NCBI RefSeq assembly: GCF_002197985.1
Contig: NZ_NBYK01000006.1
Location: 19,618 to 83,617 of the forward strand
Length of the DNA stretch: 64,000 nucleotides
Reading direction: 5' to 3'
DNA from: Halopseudomonas aestusnigri
Lineage (GTDB): Bacteria; Pseudomonadota; Gammaproteobacteria; Pseudomonadales; Pseudomonadaceae
The notes below the pieces were generated by a model that did no database searches, had not been told where the DNA came from, and was given only the letters and a program-made list of their open reading frames with translations. Numbering within the stretch: position 1 is the stretch's first letter; the number at the start of each line of letters is the position of its first letter. Shown here piece after piece: positions 36,937-45,711 of this stretch. A program made the translations under genes and the position numbers.

Positions 36937-39000
36937 TCAGCCATCCTTGCCGGCAGCCACCTCAACACCCACTCTATCCTCCAGCAGCGCACTGGTCGCG
37001 GTCTGCACATAGGCCTTGAGCTGCTCCTGCAGATCGTCCGGCACCTGTGCCTGCTCGGTGACAGTGGCCTGCGGACCGAGCTGGTAGCGGTAGGCACGGG
37101 GCTGCTCACCACGCGGCTGCACCACCAGTTCATCACCGCGCAACAGCCCCACCGTCTGACCGCCGCCTGACGGCTTGATCACGCCAAAGCCCTTGTCACC
37201 GGCAGGCAGCGCCAGCAGATCACGCCCCCAGCACTGCTGCTGCACCGCGCCGCCGAGGCGCCCCATGATGGTCGGCACTACGTCAACCTGGGTGCCGACA
37301 ATGTCATTGCGCTGGCCAAAGCGCTCGGTGATACCGGGCGCGATCAGCAGCAGGGGCACGTTGAAGCGCAGCAGATCGAGATCGGTCAGCTGGCGCGGCG
37401 TGCCGAATCCATGATCGCCGATCACCACAAACAGCGTGTCCTTGTACCAGGGCTCATTGCGGACCTGATCGAAGAACCGGCCCAGCGCCCAGTCGGAATA
37501 GCGCATGGCGGTCAGGTGCTCGTCGTTAACACCCTGCCCGCTCACGGCACCCACCGGCAGCGGGTCTGGCAACGCGTAAGGCGTATGGTTGGACAGGGTC
37601 TGCAGCAGCGCGTAGAACGGGCGCGTATGATCCAGCGCATTCAGTTCGGTGACAGCGCGGTCAAACATGTCCTGATCGGATACGCCCCAGGTCGGGTCGG
37701 AAAAGACCGGATTGACGTAGTCATTGCGGCCGATGAAGTGGCGCATGCCCTGCTTGCCGAAAAAGCCCTTCTGATTGTCCCAGGCAAAGTCGCCGTTATA
37801 GACATACAGGTCGTCAAAACCGCGCTGGCTCAGCAGCTGCGGCAACCCGGAAAACGCATGGCCACCCTCCGGCTCCTGCATCAGGTACTCGAAGCCCGGC
37901 AGGTTGGGGAAGCAGGCCATGGTCGCGAACATGCCCTGATGGGTGTGGGTGCCGTTGGAGAAGTAGCGGGTAAACAGCAACCCCTCCCTGCTCAGCCTGT
38001 CGAACTCGGGGGTAATGCCCAGCGGCGAGCCCAGCGCACCGGTGTAGTAGCCGGCAAAGCTCTCCATCAGTACCACCACCACATTGCGCACCGGCAATAC
38101 GCTATCGACAGCGGGTTCAGATACGCGACGCACCGGCGCCAGCTCAGCGTCAATCAGCCGGTCATGTTCGGTCAACAGCAGGCTTCGGGTAATCCCGGTC
38201 GCCTGGTCATCGTCCATCAAACCAAGCCAGGCGTTATTGCGATGATCAGAGAACTGCGCCTTGGCGGCCGAATACAGGGTCAGCGCCGGCGTCAGGCCGA
38301 GTTGATTGGCAAAGGTCGAATCGGTGGTGAAAGCGTCCCCCCAGCGCAGCGGCGGGCCCTGACGCAGGGTGCCACGAGCCAGAACCGTTGAACTGACCAG
38401 CAACAGCAGCAGCACCGAGATGCGAGCTGTCAGCGCACCCAGACGGCTGTGCCTACGGTTCGCTGCGGTCGCGGGCAGCCTGGTACTGCGGTCCAGCCAG
38501 CGAAAACCGCGATACATCAGCCAACTGACCAGCGCCATACCCAGCAGCAAGCGCACCACCGGAAAGCCATACCAGAGCATGCTCAGTACAGTCGCCGGAT
38601 CTTCCTGCAGATACTGGAACACCAGCGTGTTCAGGCGCTGGTGAAACTCACGGTAGAAGCTCAGCTCGACAGTGCCAAGCAGGCAAAGCAGCACGGTTGC
38701 CAGCGTCAGCCACAGGCACTGCAGCGTGCGCATGGCCATCAGCCGCGCGCTGAGGACGGTCAGCATCAGCGGCGCACCGACGATAACGACGACCCGCAGG
38801 TCGAAACGCAGGCCGTTGAAGAAGGCTTCCAGCAAATCGCCACGGGTTACCTCGGCGGCCAGCTCCCAGTTCCAGGCCAGCAGCGCGCCGCGCAGCAGGG
38901 TCAGCATGAGCGTCAGCGCCGCCAGCGCACCGACGATAAATATCAGTTGACCGCGCAGGCCAACCACCGGCCGGCTGGCCGGAGCAGTAGAAAGGGTCAT
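36937..39000 (-). CDS. LTA synthase family sulfatase-fold membrane phosphotransferase
   Basis: The 687-residue protein has five N-terminal membrane helices (to about residue 210) and a periplasmic alkaline-phosphatase-like domain. The metal site and nucleophile are visible: VVVLMESFAGYY, then NGTHTHQGMFATMACFPNLPG with the catalytic Thr, and FVVIGDHGFG. Relatives transfer phosphoglycerol or phosphoethanolamine from phospholipids to glycans or lipid A, releasing diacylglycerol. It is the last gene of a run warA-inaA-dgkA-LTAS behind colRS; DgkA would recycle the diacylglycerol. ATG at 39000 is preferred over TTG at 39003. Confidence 0.88.
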   Translation of the reverse strand: MTLSTAPASRPVVGLRGQLIFIVGALAALTLMLTLLRGALLAWNWELAAEVTRGDLLEAFFNGLRFDLRVVVIVGAPLMLTVLSARLMAMRTLQCLWLTLATVLLCLLGTVELSFYREFHQRLNTLVFQYLQEDPATVLSMLWYGFPVVRLLLGMALVSWLMYRGFRWLDRSTRLPATAANRRHSRLGALTARISVLLLLLVSSTVLARGTLRQGPPLRWGDAFTTDSTFANQLGLTPALTLYSAAKAQFSDHRNNAWLGLMDDDQATGITRSLLLTEHDRLIDAELAPVRRVSEPAVDSVLPVRNVVVVLMESFAGYYTGALGSPLGITPEFDRLSREGLLFTRYFSNGTHTHQGMFATMACFPNLPGFEYLMQEPEGGHAFSGLPQLLSQRGFDDLYVYNGDFAWDNQKGFFGKQGMRHFIGRNDYVNPVFSDPTWGVSDQDMFDRAVTELNALDHTRPFYALLQTLSNHTPYALPDPLPVGAVSGQGVNDEHLTAMRYSDWALGRFFDQVRNEPWYKDTLFVVIGDHGFGTPRQLTDLDLLRFNVPLLLIAPGITERFGQRNDIVGTQVDVVPTIMGRLGGAVQQQCWGRDLLALPAGDKGFGVIKPSGGGQTVGLLRGDELVVQPRGEQPRAYRYQLGPQATVTEQAQVPDDLQEQLKAYVQTATSALLEDRVGVEVAAGKDG

Positions 39001-39026
39001 CAAACAGGTTCCACAGACAGGCCCGC

Positions 39027-39431
39027 TCAGGCGGGCGAGAACAGAATCAGGCTCCAGACGCTGGTGATCAGCAGCAACGCCAGCATTTGTGCGGCGCTGC
39101 CCAGATCCTTGGCGCGCTTGGACAGCGGGTGCAGCTCAAGCGAAATACGATCCACTACCGCCTCTATGGCCGAATTGATCAGCTCAACGATCAGTGCCAG
39201 CAGCACCACCCCGACCATCAGTGCGCGCTCTACGCCGCTGACCGGCAACCAGAACGCCAGCGGGATCAGCACTACGGCCAAAAACAGCAACTGGCGGAAG
39301 GCGGCCTCAAAGGTCAAGGCTGCCCGCAGGCCGGCGAGCGAGTAACCCGCCGCCTTGATGATCCTGACCACACCTCCGCGACTTTTCAGTTTCAGCGCAT
39401 CGTCAGCGCCGGACAGGGGCTCAGGCCGCAT
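39027..39431 (-). CDS. dgkA: Diacylglycerol kinase
   Basis: The 134-residue integral membrane enzyme has three helices and the signature ELINSAIEAVVDRISLELHPLSKRAKDLGSAAQ near residues 83-115. It phosphorylates diacylglycerol to phosphatidic acid. It overlaps the end of the inaA-like gene by 11 bp and precedes an LTA-synthase-type gene by 26 bp, so a diacylglycerol producer and its recycler share an operon. Confidence 0.95.
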   Translation of the reverse strand: MRPEPLSGADDALKLKSRGGVVRIIKAAGYSLAGLRAALTFEAAFRQLLFLAVVLIPLAFWLPVSGVERALMVGVVLLALIVELINSAIEAVVDRISLELHPLSKRAKDLGSAAQMLALLLITSVWSLILFSPA

Positions 39432-40131
39432 GACGGCTGTCCCCGTTACCGCCGGTCAGGCTCTGATAGCAGGCCAGAAAATACTGCCAATCCTCGTCAG
39501 GCATCCCTTCGCGGTGGCGGCGCAGCTGGTCCAGGTCATGCCGCACCGCTCGACTGCGCAGCAGGCGACGACGGCTCTTCTCCAAATCCAGCAGTGCGAC
39601 CTCGGCCCGGTCGCCGTTAACCCGGACATAGATATGCTTGGCGTACAGACAACCGTGCTGACGGCGCCCCCCGTGCAGCCGCCGCAGCACCACAGCCAAC
39701 TGCTGCAGTACGGCACGTCGCCGGGTTACTGTCTCATCGCTGGCGTACCACTGGCCCAGACTGACAAAACCAGTCAGCTCTTCGGTCACCAGCAACCCTT
39801 GCCACTGTCCTTGATGCTCACGGGCAGCACAAAAAACCAGTTTGGGTACCGGCACACCAAGTTGCTCGCAGGCACGCAGCGCCAGCTCCTCCCTCAGCAC
39901 CGTGGGCCGGCCAAGAGGGTGCAACCAGGTACGATAGACATGCCCAACCTGACGCTTGCTGTACAAGCGGGGCAAGCCGCGACTCTGGGGCGGCAGCAAC
40001 TTGACCCCGCTCTGGCCACCGCGGCGCTGATTCGGCTCCTCTACCCACTTGCCGTCCATTTCCCACCAACGCTCGAAGCGTGCCTGACCAAAGGATGGCA
40101 ATCGGCCCCGAGCCGAGATCACGGCGCTCAT
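39421..40131 (-). CDS. inaA: LPS kinase-like protein, InaA/WarB family
   Basis: This 236-residue protein of the Kdo/WaaP kinase-like fold contains RLYSKRQVGHVYRTWLHP, LREELALRACEQLGVPVPKLVF, a catalytic-loop-like LRRLHGGRRQHGCLYAKHIYVR and ALLDLEKSRRRLLR (DFG-like position). In Pseudomonas the gene beside the ColRS methyltransferase gene is inaA/warB, implicated in LPS modification (family knowledge). The start overlaps the methyltransferase stop by 4 nt (ATGA), with AAGG at 7 nt. Confidence 0.85.
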   Translation of the reverse strand: MSAVISARGRLPSFGQARFERWWEMDGKWVEEPNQRRGGQSGVKLLPPQSRGLPRLYSKRQVGHVYRTWLHPLGRPTVLREELALRACEQLGVPVPKLVFCAAREHQGQWQGLLVTEELTGFVSLGQWYASDETVTRRRAVLQQLAVVLRRLHGGRRQHGCLYAKHIYVRVNGDRAEVALLDLEKSRRRLLRSRAVRHDLDQLRRHREGMPDEDWQYFLACYQSLTGGNGDSRHAA

Positions 40132-40820
40132 GCGTCCGCCTTGCGCAGCACGTAGACCCGCCACATGGCGTAGCCGGGCAGGAAATCGTGGTGGCTGATT
40201 TCGCTGAAGCCCGCCTCGCGAAACTCGGCTTCAATGACCTCGCGGGCCACAACAAAGCGGTTCTGATTCTGGCCGGCACGTCCTCGCTTTGCCCGGCGCG
40301 CTTCCAGACGACTGCGCTTCCAGGACTTGTAATTGCCATCGACCCAGAGCGAGATGATCAGGGTATCGCGGGTGACACGGGCGCATTCACGCAGCAGGGC
40401 AAGACGGTGCTCATGGTCGGCAACGTGGTGAATCAGCCGCATGCAGAAGATGCTGTCGACCGCGTTATCGCCCAGATCGATATCAAAGGCAGAGGTCTGG
40501 AACGCCTTGACCCGCCTTACCACCTCCGTCGGCTGGCCGGCCAGTGCGGTCTGGATCATGTCCGCCGAATTGTCGGCAGCCAGAATGACCCGATTCGGCG
40601 CCTCGGCCAGCAACGGCCAGAAGCGGCCAGCGCCGCAGGGCAGGTCCAGCACCAGATTGGGATCACCGGCGTCTTTCAGCGCGCGGCGGGCCAACTGCAT
40701 GTCACGCCAGTTGGACAAACGACGCGACAAACCGGCCTGATGCTTGTCGAAATACTGTTGTGAGTGATCGCGGTCGTACTTGTCGGAGAACGCGAGCTCG
40801 ATCGGTTTGCTTTCGGACAT
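40128..40820 (-). CDS. warA: Class I SAM-dependent methyltransferase, WarA-like
   Basis: The 230-residue enzyme has motif I NLVLDLPCGAGRFWPLLAE near residue 55, an acidic post-motif ILAADNSADMI, and IFCMRLIHHVADHEHRLALLRECARV. Its place between colRS and an InaA/WarB gene matches warA of pseudomonads, described in LPS biosynthesis. The methyl acceptor is not visible from sequence. A motif shared with the LTA-synthase gene promoter at 42.9 kb lies about 60-80 bp before its start. Confidence 0.85.
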   Translation of the reverse strand: MSESKPIELAFSDKYDRDHSQQYFDKHQAGLSRRLSNWRDMQLARRALKDAGDPNLVLDLPCGAGRFWPLLAEAPNRVILAADNSADMIQTALAGQPTEVVRRVKAFQTSAFDIDLGDNAVDSIFCMRLIHHVADHEHRLALLRECARVTRDTLIISLWVDGNYKSWKRSRLEARRAKRGRAGQNQNRFVVAREVIEAEFREAGFSEISHHDFLPGYAMWRVYVLRKADA

Positions 40821-40878
40821 GACAATAACCCTGGTGGGAGTAGGTGCTGCCAGACTAGGCGCCCACGGATCAAGGTCG

Positions 40879-40903
40879 TGTCAAAGCGATGTCAAAATTT
40901 CGT
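40879..40903 (-). promoter_or_regulatory. Putative ColR box upstream of warA
   Basis: On the minus strand ACGAAATTTTGACA (40890-40903) is followed by TCGC and TTTGACA (40879-40885), so TTTGACA occurs twice at an 11-bp period. The same arrangement, nearly base for base, precedes the divergent LTA-synthase-type gene (42927-42951) in the same orientation relative to that gene. Eleven-bp direct repeats are what OmpR/PhoB-class regulators such as ColR bind. Confidence 0.6.
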
Positions 40904-40958
40904 GAAAAGCCAGAGGCCGAGCGATATCGGCCCGCGCGCTCGGCGGTGCAGCGGGCAA

Positions 40959-42221
40959 TCAACCCAGCCGCACATCGAAACAGCTGCCGCCGGCGGCCAG
41001 CGAATGCATGCTGACTGACCAGCCCTGATGGGCGCAGATACGCTTGACCAGCGACAGCCCCAGCCCCAGCCCTTCACCACGGGCCTGGTTGCCACGGACA
41101 AAGGGTTCGAAGATGTCGCTTTGCTGGTCGGTTGGCACCCCGGGCCCGGTATCTTCCACGCGGAAGCAGCCCGCCCCCAGCAGCAATCGAACCTGCCCCT
41201 GTTCGGTGTAGTGCAGCGCATTGCGCAGCAGATTGGACATGACCGTGCCGAGCAATCCCGGATGATACTGGCCGCTATCCTCCGCCTCGACGATCAGCTC
41301 AAAACCCAGGCCCTTGTCGGCAAAGGCGCCCTGCCAGCGCTCGACCTGCTCCTGCGCAACCGAGAGCAAGGACGCATTGCCGGTCATCCTGACCGGCTGG
41401 CCCTTGGCTCGCGCCAGCAGCAGGAAGGTACCAACCAGCTCGCGCATCTCCTCGGCAGCTCGGGCGATGCGCTCGACCTGCCGTTGCTCGCGCTCGCTCA
41501 ACTCGGCCGCTTCCAGCAGCTCGGTCGAGGTGGCGATAATCATCAACGGCGTGCGCAGTTCGTGACTGACATCGCCGGTAAACAGCCGTTCGCGCTCCAG
41601 CGACAGACGCAGGCGGCTGAGGGTGGAATCGAAGGCCTCGGCCAGGTGGCCAACCTCGTCGTCCGGGTATTCCGGCGCCAGTGGCGGTGCCAGCGGCAGC
41701 AATTGATCCCGGTGTCGCACCTGACCGGCCAGCCGGATGATCGGCGCCAGAATCTTTTGTGCCATCAGCAAACCCAGCAGACAGCCCAGCAGCACACTCA
41801 GCAGGAAGCCGGCAAATACTACGGCAAACAGCACCCGCTCGCGGGCCTCGAACTCAGCCTGCTCCTGAACCAGAATAAAACGCTGCGCGCCAATCTCGCG
41901 AACGTAGACATAGGCAGCCTGATCGTCGCCCACCAGTTCGCTGAAGCCCCCGTCGAGCGAGCGCAGCGACTCCGGTATCTCATAGCCCGGCATGTGAGAG
42001 GCATACAGCCGGGTCTTGCTGTCGAGCCGGGGCGGCTGACCGCGGGCCAGGTCCTGCTCCAGTACGGTAGTCAGTTCCTCGCTCATCTCCTGGGAGACCA
42101 GATGCTCCTCGACAAAATGCACAATGCCGACAATCCCCAGCGAAAACACCCCGCTGACCGCCAGCGTCATCAAGGTGAAGGCAATTACGATACGCCGGCG
42201 CAGCGGCTGTTTGCGAATCAT
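40959..42221 (-). CDS. colS: Sensor histidine kinase ColS
   Basis: This 420-residue kinase has two membrane helices (about 11-34 and 131-152) around a roughly 95-residue periplasmic domain, HAMP (about 152-210), HisKA with His220 in TGDVSHELRTPLMII, and HATPase with GEGLGLGLSLVKRI. Periplasmic His35, Glu38 and Glu-x-x-Glu pairs (120/123, 125/128) sit where metal-sensing residues of P. putida ColS are described, from memory. It overlaps colR by 4 nt. ColS responds to excess zinc and iron in other pseudomonads. Confidence 0.92.
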   Translation of the reverse strand: MIRKQPLRRRIVIAFTLMTLAVSGVFSLGIVGIVHFVEEHLVSQEMSEELTTVLEQDLARGQPPRLDSKTRLYASHMPGYEIPESLRSLDGGFSELVGDDQAAYVYVREIGAQRFILVQEQAEFEARERVLFAVVFAGFLLSVLLGCLLGLLMAQKILAPIIRLAGQVRHRDQLLPLAPPLAPEYPDDEVGHLAEAFDSTLSRLRLSLERERLFTGDVSHELRTPLMIIATSTELLEAAELSEREQRQVERIARAAEEMRELVGTFLLLARAKGQPVRMTGNASLLSVAQEQVERWQGAFADKGLGFELIVEAEDSGQYHPGLLGTVMSNLLRNALHYTEQGQVRLLLGAGCFRVEDTGPGVPTDQQSDIFEPFVRGNQARGEGLGLGLSLVKRICAHQGWSVSMHSLAAGGSCFDVRLG

Positions 42222-42895
42222 TGCGCCGGCTCCGAAAGGCTGTAACCAACCCCGTGCACGGTGTGAATCAGCGGCGTTTCAAAGGGTTTGTCGACGATCT
42301 GACGCAACTGGTGAATATGGCTGCGCAGGCTGTCACTGTCGGGTAGCTCGTCGCCCCAGAGCGCCTCTTCCAGCACAGTACGGCGAATCACCGCCGGGCT
42401 CTTGCGCATCAGCACTTCCAGCAGCTTGAGCCCGACCGGGTTGAGCTTGAGCGCCTTGCCGGCACGGCTGACCTGAAGGGTATCAAGGTCATAGCTCAGA
42501 TCGCCGACCTCCAGTCGATGACGACCGCCACCGCTGCTGCGGCGCAGGATGGCTTCAATACGGGCTACCAGTTCGGATAGCGCAAAGGGTTTGAGCAGGT
42601 AATCATCGGCGCCAACCTTCAGGCCCTTGAGCCGATCGTCCAGCGCATCACGCGCGGTCAGCATGATGATCGGCGTGTCACGACCGGCGTCCTCGCGCAG
42701 CCGCTGACACAGCTGATAGCCGTCCATGCCCGGCAGCATGATATCCAGCACAATCAGATCGTAGTGCTCGCTGACCGCCAGATGCAGCCCCGAAACCCCA
42801 TCCTGGGCGCAGTCCACCGTGTAGCCCTTGAGCTGCAGGTAGTCCATCACGTTGGCGAGGATATCGCGGTTATCCTCAATGACCAGAATACGCAT
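42218..42895 (-). CDS. colR: Response regulator ColR
   Basis: The 225-residue OmpR-type regulator begins MRILVIEDNRDILANVMDYLQLKGYTVDCAQDG, with phosphoacceptor Asp51 in LIVLDIMLPGMDGYQL and KPFALSELVARIEAILRR. It ends with a winged helix containing DSDSLRSHIHQLRQIVDKPF, all very close to P. aeruginosa ColR. It is first in the minus-strand run colR-colS, and divergent from an LTA-synthase-type gene. It regulates envelope stress and LPS-modifying genes. Confidence 0.94.
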   Translation of the reverse strand: MRILVIEDNRDILANVMDYLQLKGYTVDCAQDGVSGLHLAVSEHYDLIVLDIMLPGMDGYQLCQRLREDAGRDTPIIMLTARDALDDRLKGLKVGADDYLLKPFALSELVARIEAILRRSSGGGRHRLEVGDLSYDLDTLQVSRAGKALKLNPVGLKLLEVLMRKSPAVIRRTVLEEALWGDELPDSDSLRSHIHQLRQIVDKPFETPLIHTVHGVGYSLSEPAQ

Positions 42896-42926
42896 GCAGG
42901 AGCTCTCCAGAAAACCACACGGCTTG

Positions 42927-42951
42927 ACGAAATTTTCACAGCGCGTTGACG
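42927..42951 (+). promoter_or_regulatory. Putative ColR box upstream of the LTA-synthase-type gene
   Basis: ACGAAATTTTCACA (42927-42940), GCGC, then GTTGACG (42945-42951). TTTCACA and GTTGACG lie 11 bp apart. Aligned with the box before warA (40879-40903 on the other strand), 21 of 25 positions agree. It ends 46 bp before the ATG at 42998 and also lies about 30 bp upstream of colR, so it could act in both directions. Confidence 0.6.
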
Positions 42952-42997
42952 CAGCGCCGACAGCAAGATCACCACACTGCGACGGTCGATTTCAACT

Positions 42998-44971
42998 ATG
43001 GACTGTCACATGCCCCTGCTCAAATCCGCCCAGGCCCGTTTCCTTGGCTTGCTCGCAGCCCTCTGGCTCGGTGTTTTCGTTGTCACCCGTTCGATCCTGT
43101 TGCTGACCCACCTGGGCGAAGCGCAGCTCAGCGCCAGCGGTGTGCTGCGGCTGTATGGCGAAGGAATGATCTATGACCTGACCTTCCTGCTCTACGCCTT
43201 CGCGCCACTGGCGCTCTACCTGCTGCTGTGCCCTGCCAGGGTCTGGCGCAAGCGCTGGCATCTGCGTCTGCTGCAGGCAGCCATGACCTTCGGCGTCTTC
43301 CTGATGCTGTTCACTGCGGTCGCCGAATGGCTGTTCTGGGACGAGTTCGGGGTGCGCTTCAACTTCATCGCGGTCGACTATCTGGTCTACTCCGACGAGG
43401 TGATCAACAACATCCTCGAGTCCTACCCGGTCTATCCGCTACTGGCAGCGCTGACCGTCATCGCCGTGATCACCACCGCGCTGCTGCAACCACGAGTTCG
43501 CCGCATCGCCGCAGCCCCCTTGCTGAGCTGGCCCGAACGCGGCATCAGCCTGGCAGGCGCAGTTACAGCCGTCGCCCTGAGCATTCTGGTGGTTGGGCAG
43601 GGCTTTCCGCGCAGCAGCGGCGGCAACGCCTATCAGCACGAGCTGGCCAGCAACGGGCCGTACCAGTTCTTTGCCGCCTTCCGTAACAACGAACTGGACT
43701 ACACCCAGTTCTACCCGCAACTGCCCGAGGCAACCGCTGCGAGCGCCCTGCGTGAGGAAGTCAGCGAAGCAAATGCCCGCTTTGTCGACACCGACCCGAT
43801 GGGCGTTCGCCGGCAGATCGACAACCCCGGCCAGCCGCGCAAGCTGAACCTGATTCTGGTCACCATCGAAAGCCTCAGCGCCAAGTACATGGGCAGCGAA
43901 GGCGATGCCCGCAACCTGACCCCAAACCTCGATGCGCTGCGCAAGCAGAGCCTCTACTTCAGCCAGTTCTACGCCACCGGCACCCGCACCACCCGCGGCC
44001 TGGAAGCCATCACCCTGTCGATCCCGCCGACCCCCGGCCGCTCGATCGTCAAGCGCATCGGCCGCGAAACCGGGTTTGCCAGCCTCGGCCAGCAACTCGG
44101 CGCGCAGGGCTACGACAGCGTGTTTGTCTACGGCGGTCGTGGCTACTTCGACAACATGAACGCCTTCTTCGCCGGCAACGGCTACCGGGTAGTCGATCAG
44201 GCCAGCGTACCTGACGAGGAAGTGACCTTCACCAACGCCTGGGGTATGAGCGACGAAGACCTCTACAACCAGACCCTGAAGCTGGCCGACGCCGATGCCG
44301 CTGCAGGCAAGCCGTTCCTGCTGCAGCTGATGACTACCTCCAACCACCGCCCCTACAGCTATCCGGAAGGTCGCATCGACATCCCCTCCGGCACCGGCCG
44401 CGAAGGCGCGGTGAAATACACCGACTATGCCATCGGCCAGTTCCTCGCGCAGGCGCGTGAGAAACCCTGGTTCAAGGACACTGTCTTCGTGTTCGTTGCC
44501 GACCACACCGCCGGCAGCGCCGGCAGGGAAGACCTGCCGGTGCACAACTACCACATCCCGCTGTTCGTCTACGCCCCAGGCCTGATCGGCGCCCGCGAGG
44601 ACAGCCGCGTGGCCAGCCAGATCGATCTGGCGCCGACGCTGATGGGCCTGCTGAACATGGATTACACCTCGACCTTCTTCGGCCACAACCTGCTGCGCCC
44701 GGATACCGGCCCGGGGCGGGCGCTGATCGGTAACTATCAACATCTGGGCCTGTTTGACGGTCAGGATCTGGCGATCCTCAGCCCACGCGGCCTGATCCGT
44801 CGGCACGACGACGCCATGGGCCTGAGCGTAGAAAAGGCGGCGCAGGCCACTGATCCGCTGGTCCGTCGCGCCATCGCCTACTACGAGGGCGCCAGCTACG
44901 ACTACGGCCACCAGCTATTGGCGTGGCAACCTTCCAGCAGCCACCCTGTCCGTCAGGTAAGCCAGCGATGA
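42998..44971 (+). CDS. LTA synthase family sulfatase-fold membrane phosphotransferase
   Basis: This 657-residue protein has five N-terminal helices (to about residue 205) and a periplasmic catalytic domain with ILVTIESLSAKYMG, the nucleophile segment ATGTRTTRGLEAITLSIPPTPG, and FVFVADHTAGSAG. It is only distantly similar to the other LTA-synthase-type protein at 36937-39000. It likely transfers a phospholipid head group in the periplasm; acceptor unknown. The start may be ATG 42998 or 43010. PAP2 and dual-specificity phosphatase genes follow with overlapping ends. Confidence 0.88.
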   Translation: MDCHMPLLKSAQARFLGLLAALWLGVFVVTRSILLLTHLGEAQLSASGVLRLYGEGMIYDLTFLLYAFAPLALYLLLCPARVWRKRWHLRLLQAAMTFGVFLMLFTAVAEWLFWDEFGVRFNFIAVDYLVYSDEVINNILESYPVYPLLAALTVIAVITTALLQPRVRRIAAAPLLSWPERGISLAGAVTAVALSILVVGQGFPRSSGGNAYQHELASNGPYQFFAAFRNNELDYTQFYPQLPEATAASALREEVSEANARFVDTDPMGVRRQIDNPGQPRKLNLILVTIESLSAKYMGSEGDARNLTPNLDALRKQSLYFSQFYATGTRTTRGLEAITLSIPPTPGRSIVKRIGRETGFASLGQQLGAQGYDSVFVYGGRGYFDNMNAFFAGNGYRVVDQASVPDEEVTFTNAWGMSDEDLYNQTLKLADADAAAGKPFLLQLMTTSNHRPYSYPEGRIDIPSGTGREGAVKYTDYAIGQFLAQAREKPWFKDTVFVFVADHTAGSAGREDLPVHNYHIPLFVYAPGLIGAREDSRVASQIDLAPTLMGLLNMDYTSTFFGHNLLRPDTGPGRALIGNYQHLGLFDGQDLAILSPRGLIRRHDDAMGLSVEKAAQATDPLVRRAIAYYEGASYDYGHQLLAWQPSSSHPVRQVSQR

Positions 44972-45711
44972 GCCGCAGCGCGCGCCCAACCAGCCCCTTT
45001 CCGGTCGGACGCTGGCTGCTGATTCCGGCTGCGGTCATGGCGCTGATGCTGGTGTTTGACACCAGCACGCTGGACTTCTGGTTCTCCGACCTGTTCTACG
45101 TACCGGGCGACGGCTTCGTCGGCCGCCACAGTTTCTTCCTCGAAGATATCCTGCACGACCGGGTCAAGCAGGCGGTGATCGTGATCGGCGTGCTGGCGAT
45201 TATCGGGTTTGTGCTGAGCCTGCTGCCGACCCGGCTGCGGCGCTGGCGGCCGGAACTGGGCTATCTGGTGCTGTCGCTGGCACTGGCTACCAGCCTGGTC
45301 ACCCCGCTCAAGCAACTGACCAACGTGCCCTGCCCCTGGAGTCTGGTGCAATACGGCGGCACGGAGATTCACACACCGCTGCTGTCGGCCCGCCCGGACA
45401 CTAACAAGGCCGGGCGCTGCTGGCCCGGCGGTCATGCCTCCTCCGGGTTCTCCCTGCTGGCCTTGTTCTTTGCCCTGCGTGACCGCTTTCCCCGGGCCGC
45501 CCGCGGCGCCCTGATCGGCGCACTGGCTCTGGGCACCGTGCTGTCACTCGGGCGCACCATGCAGGGCGCGCATTTCCTCTCGCACAACGTCTGGACCCTG
45601 TTGTTCGACTGGTGCATCTGTCTGCTCTGCTACCGGCTGCTGCTGTATCGGCCAGCCGTCGCAGCCCGTAACGTCAGCCAGGCTGGGGAGCTCCGCCATG
45701 AAGCCGCGTAA
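44968..45711 (+). CDS. PAP2 family lipid phosphatase/phosphotransferase
   Basis: The 247-residue membrane protein has about six helices and the three PAP2 motifs: Lys115 in KQLTNVPCP, PGGHAS at 153-158, and SLGRTMQGAHFLSH at 193-206. In the first motif (K-x6-R-P) the arginine is replaced by Cys122. Such proteins remove or transfer phosphate from isoprenyl or glycerolipid phosphates, or from undecaprenyl pyrophosphate to lipid A. The ATG overlaps the preceding stop (ATGA) and its own end overlaps the next gene by 14 bp. Confidence 0.87.
   Translation: MSRSARPTSPFPVGRWLLIPAAVMALMLVFDTSTLDFWFSDLFYVPGDGFVGRHSFFLEDILHDRVKQAVIVIGVLAIIGFVLSLLPTRLRRWRPELGYLVLSLALATSLVTPLKQLTNVPCPWSLVQYGGTEIHTPLLSARPDTNKAGRCWPGGHASSGFSLLALFFALRDRFPRAARGALIGALALGTVLSLGRTMQGAHFLSHNVWTLLFDWCICLLCYRLLLYRPAVAARNVSQAGELRHEAA

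Noticed and set aside
43439-44911. Long minus-strand open frame opposite the LTA-synthase-type gene
   Set aside because: Antisense shadow; no ribosome binding site or recognisable domain, whereas the plus strand has all catalytic motifs.
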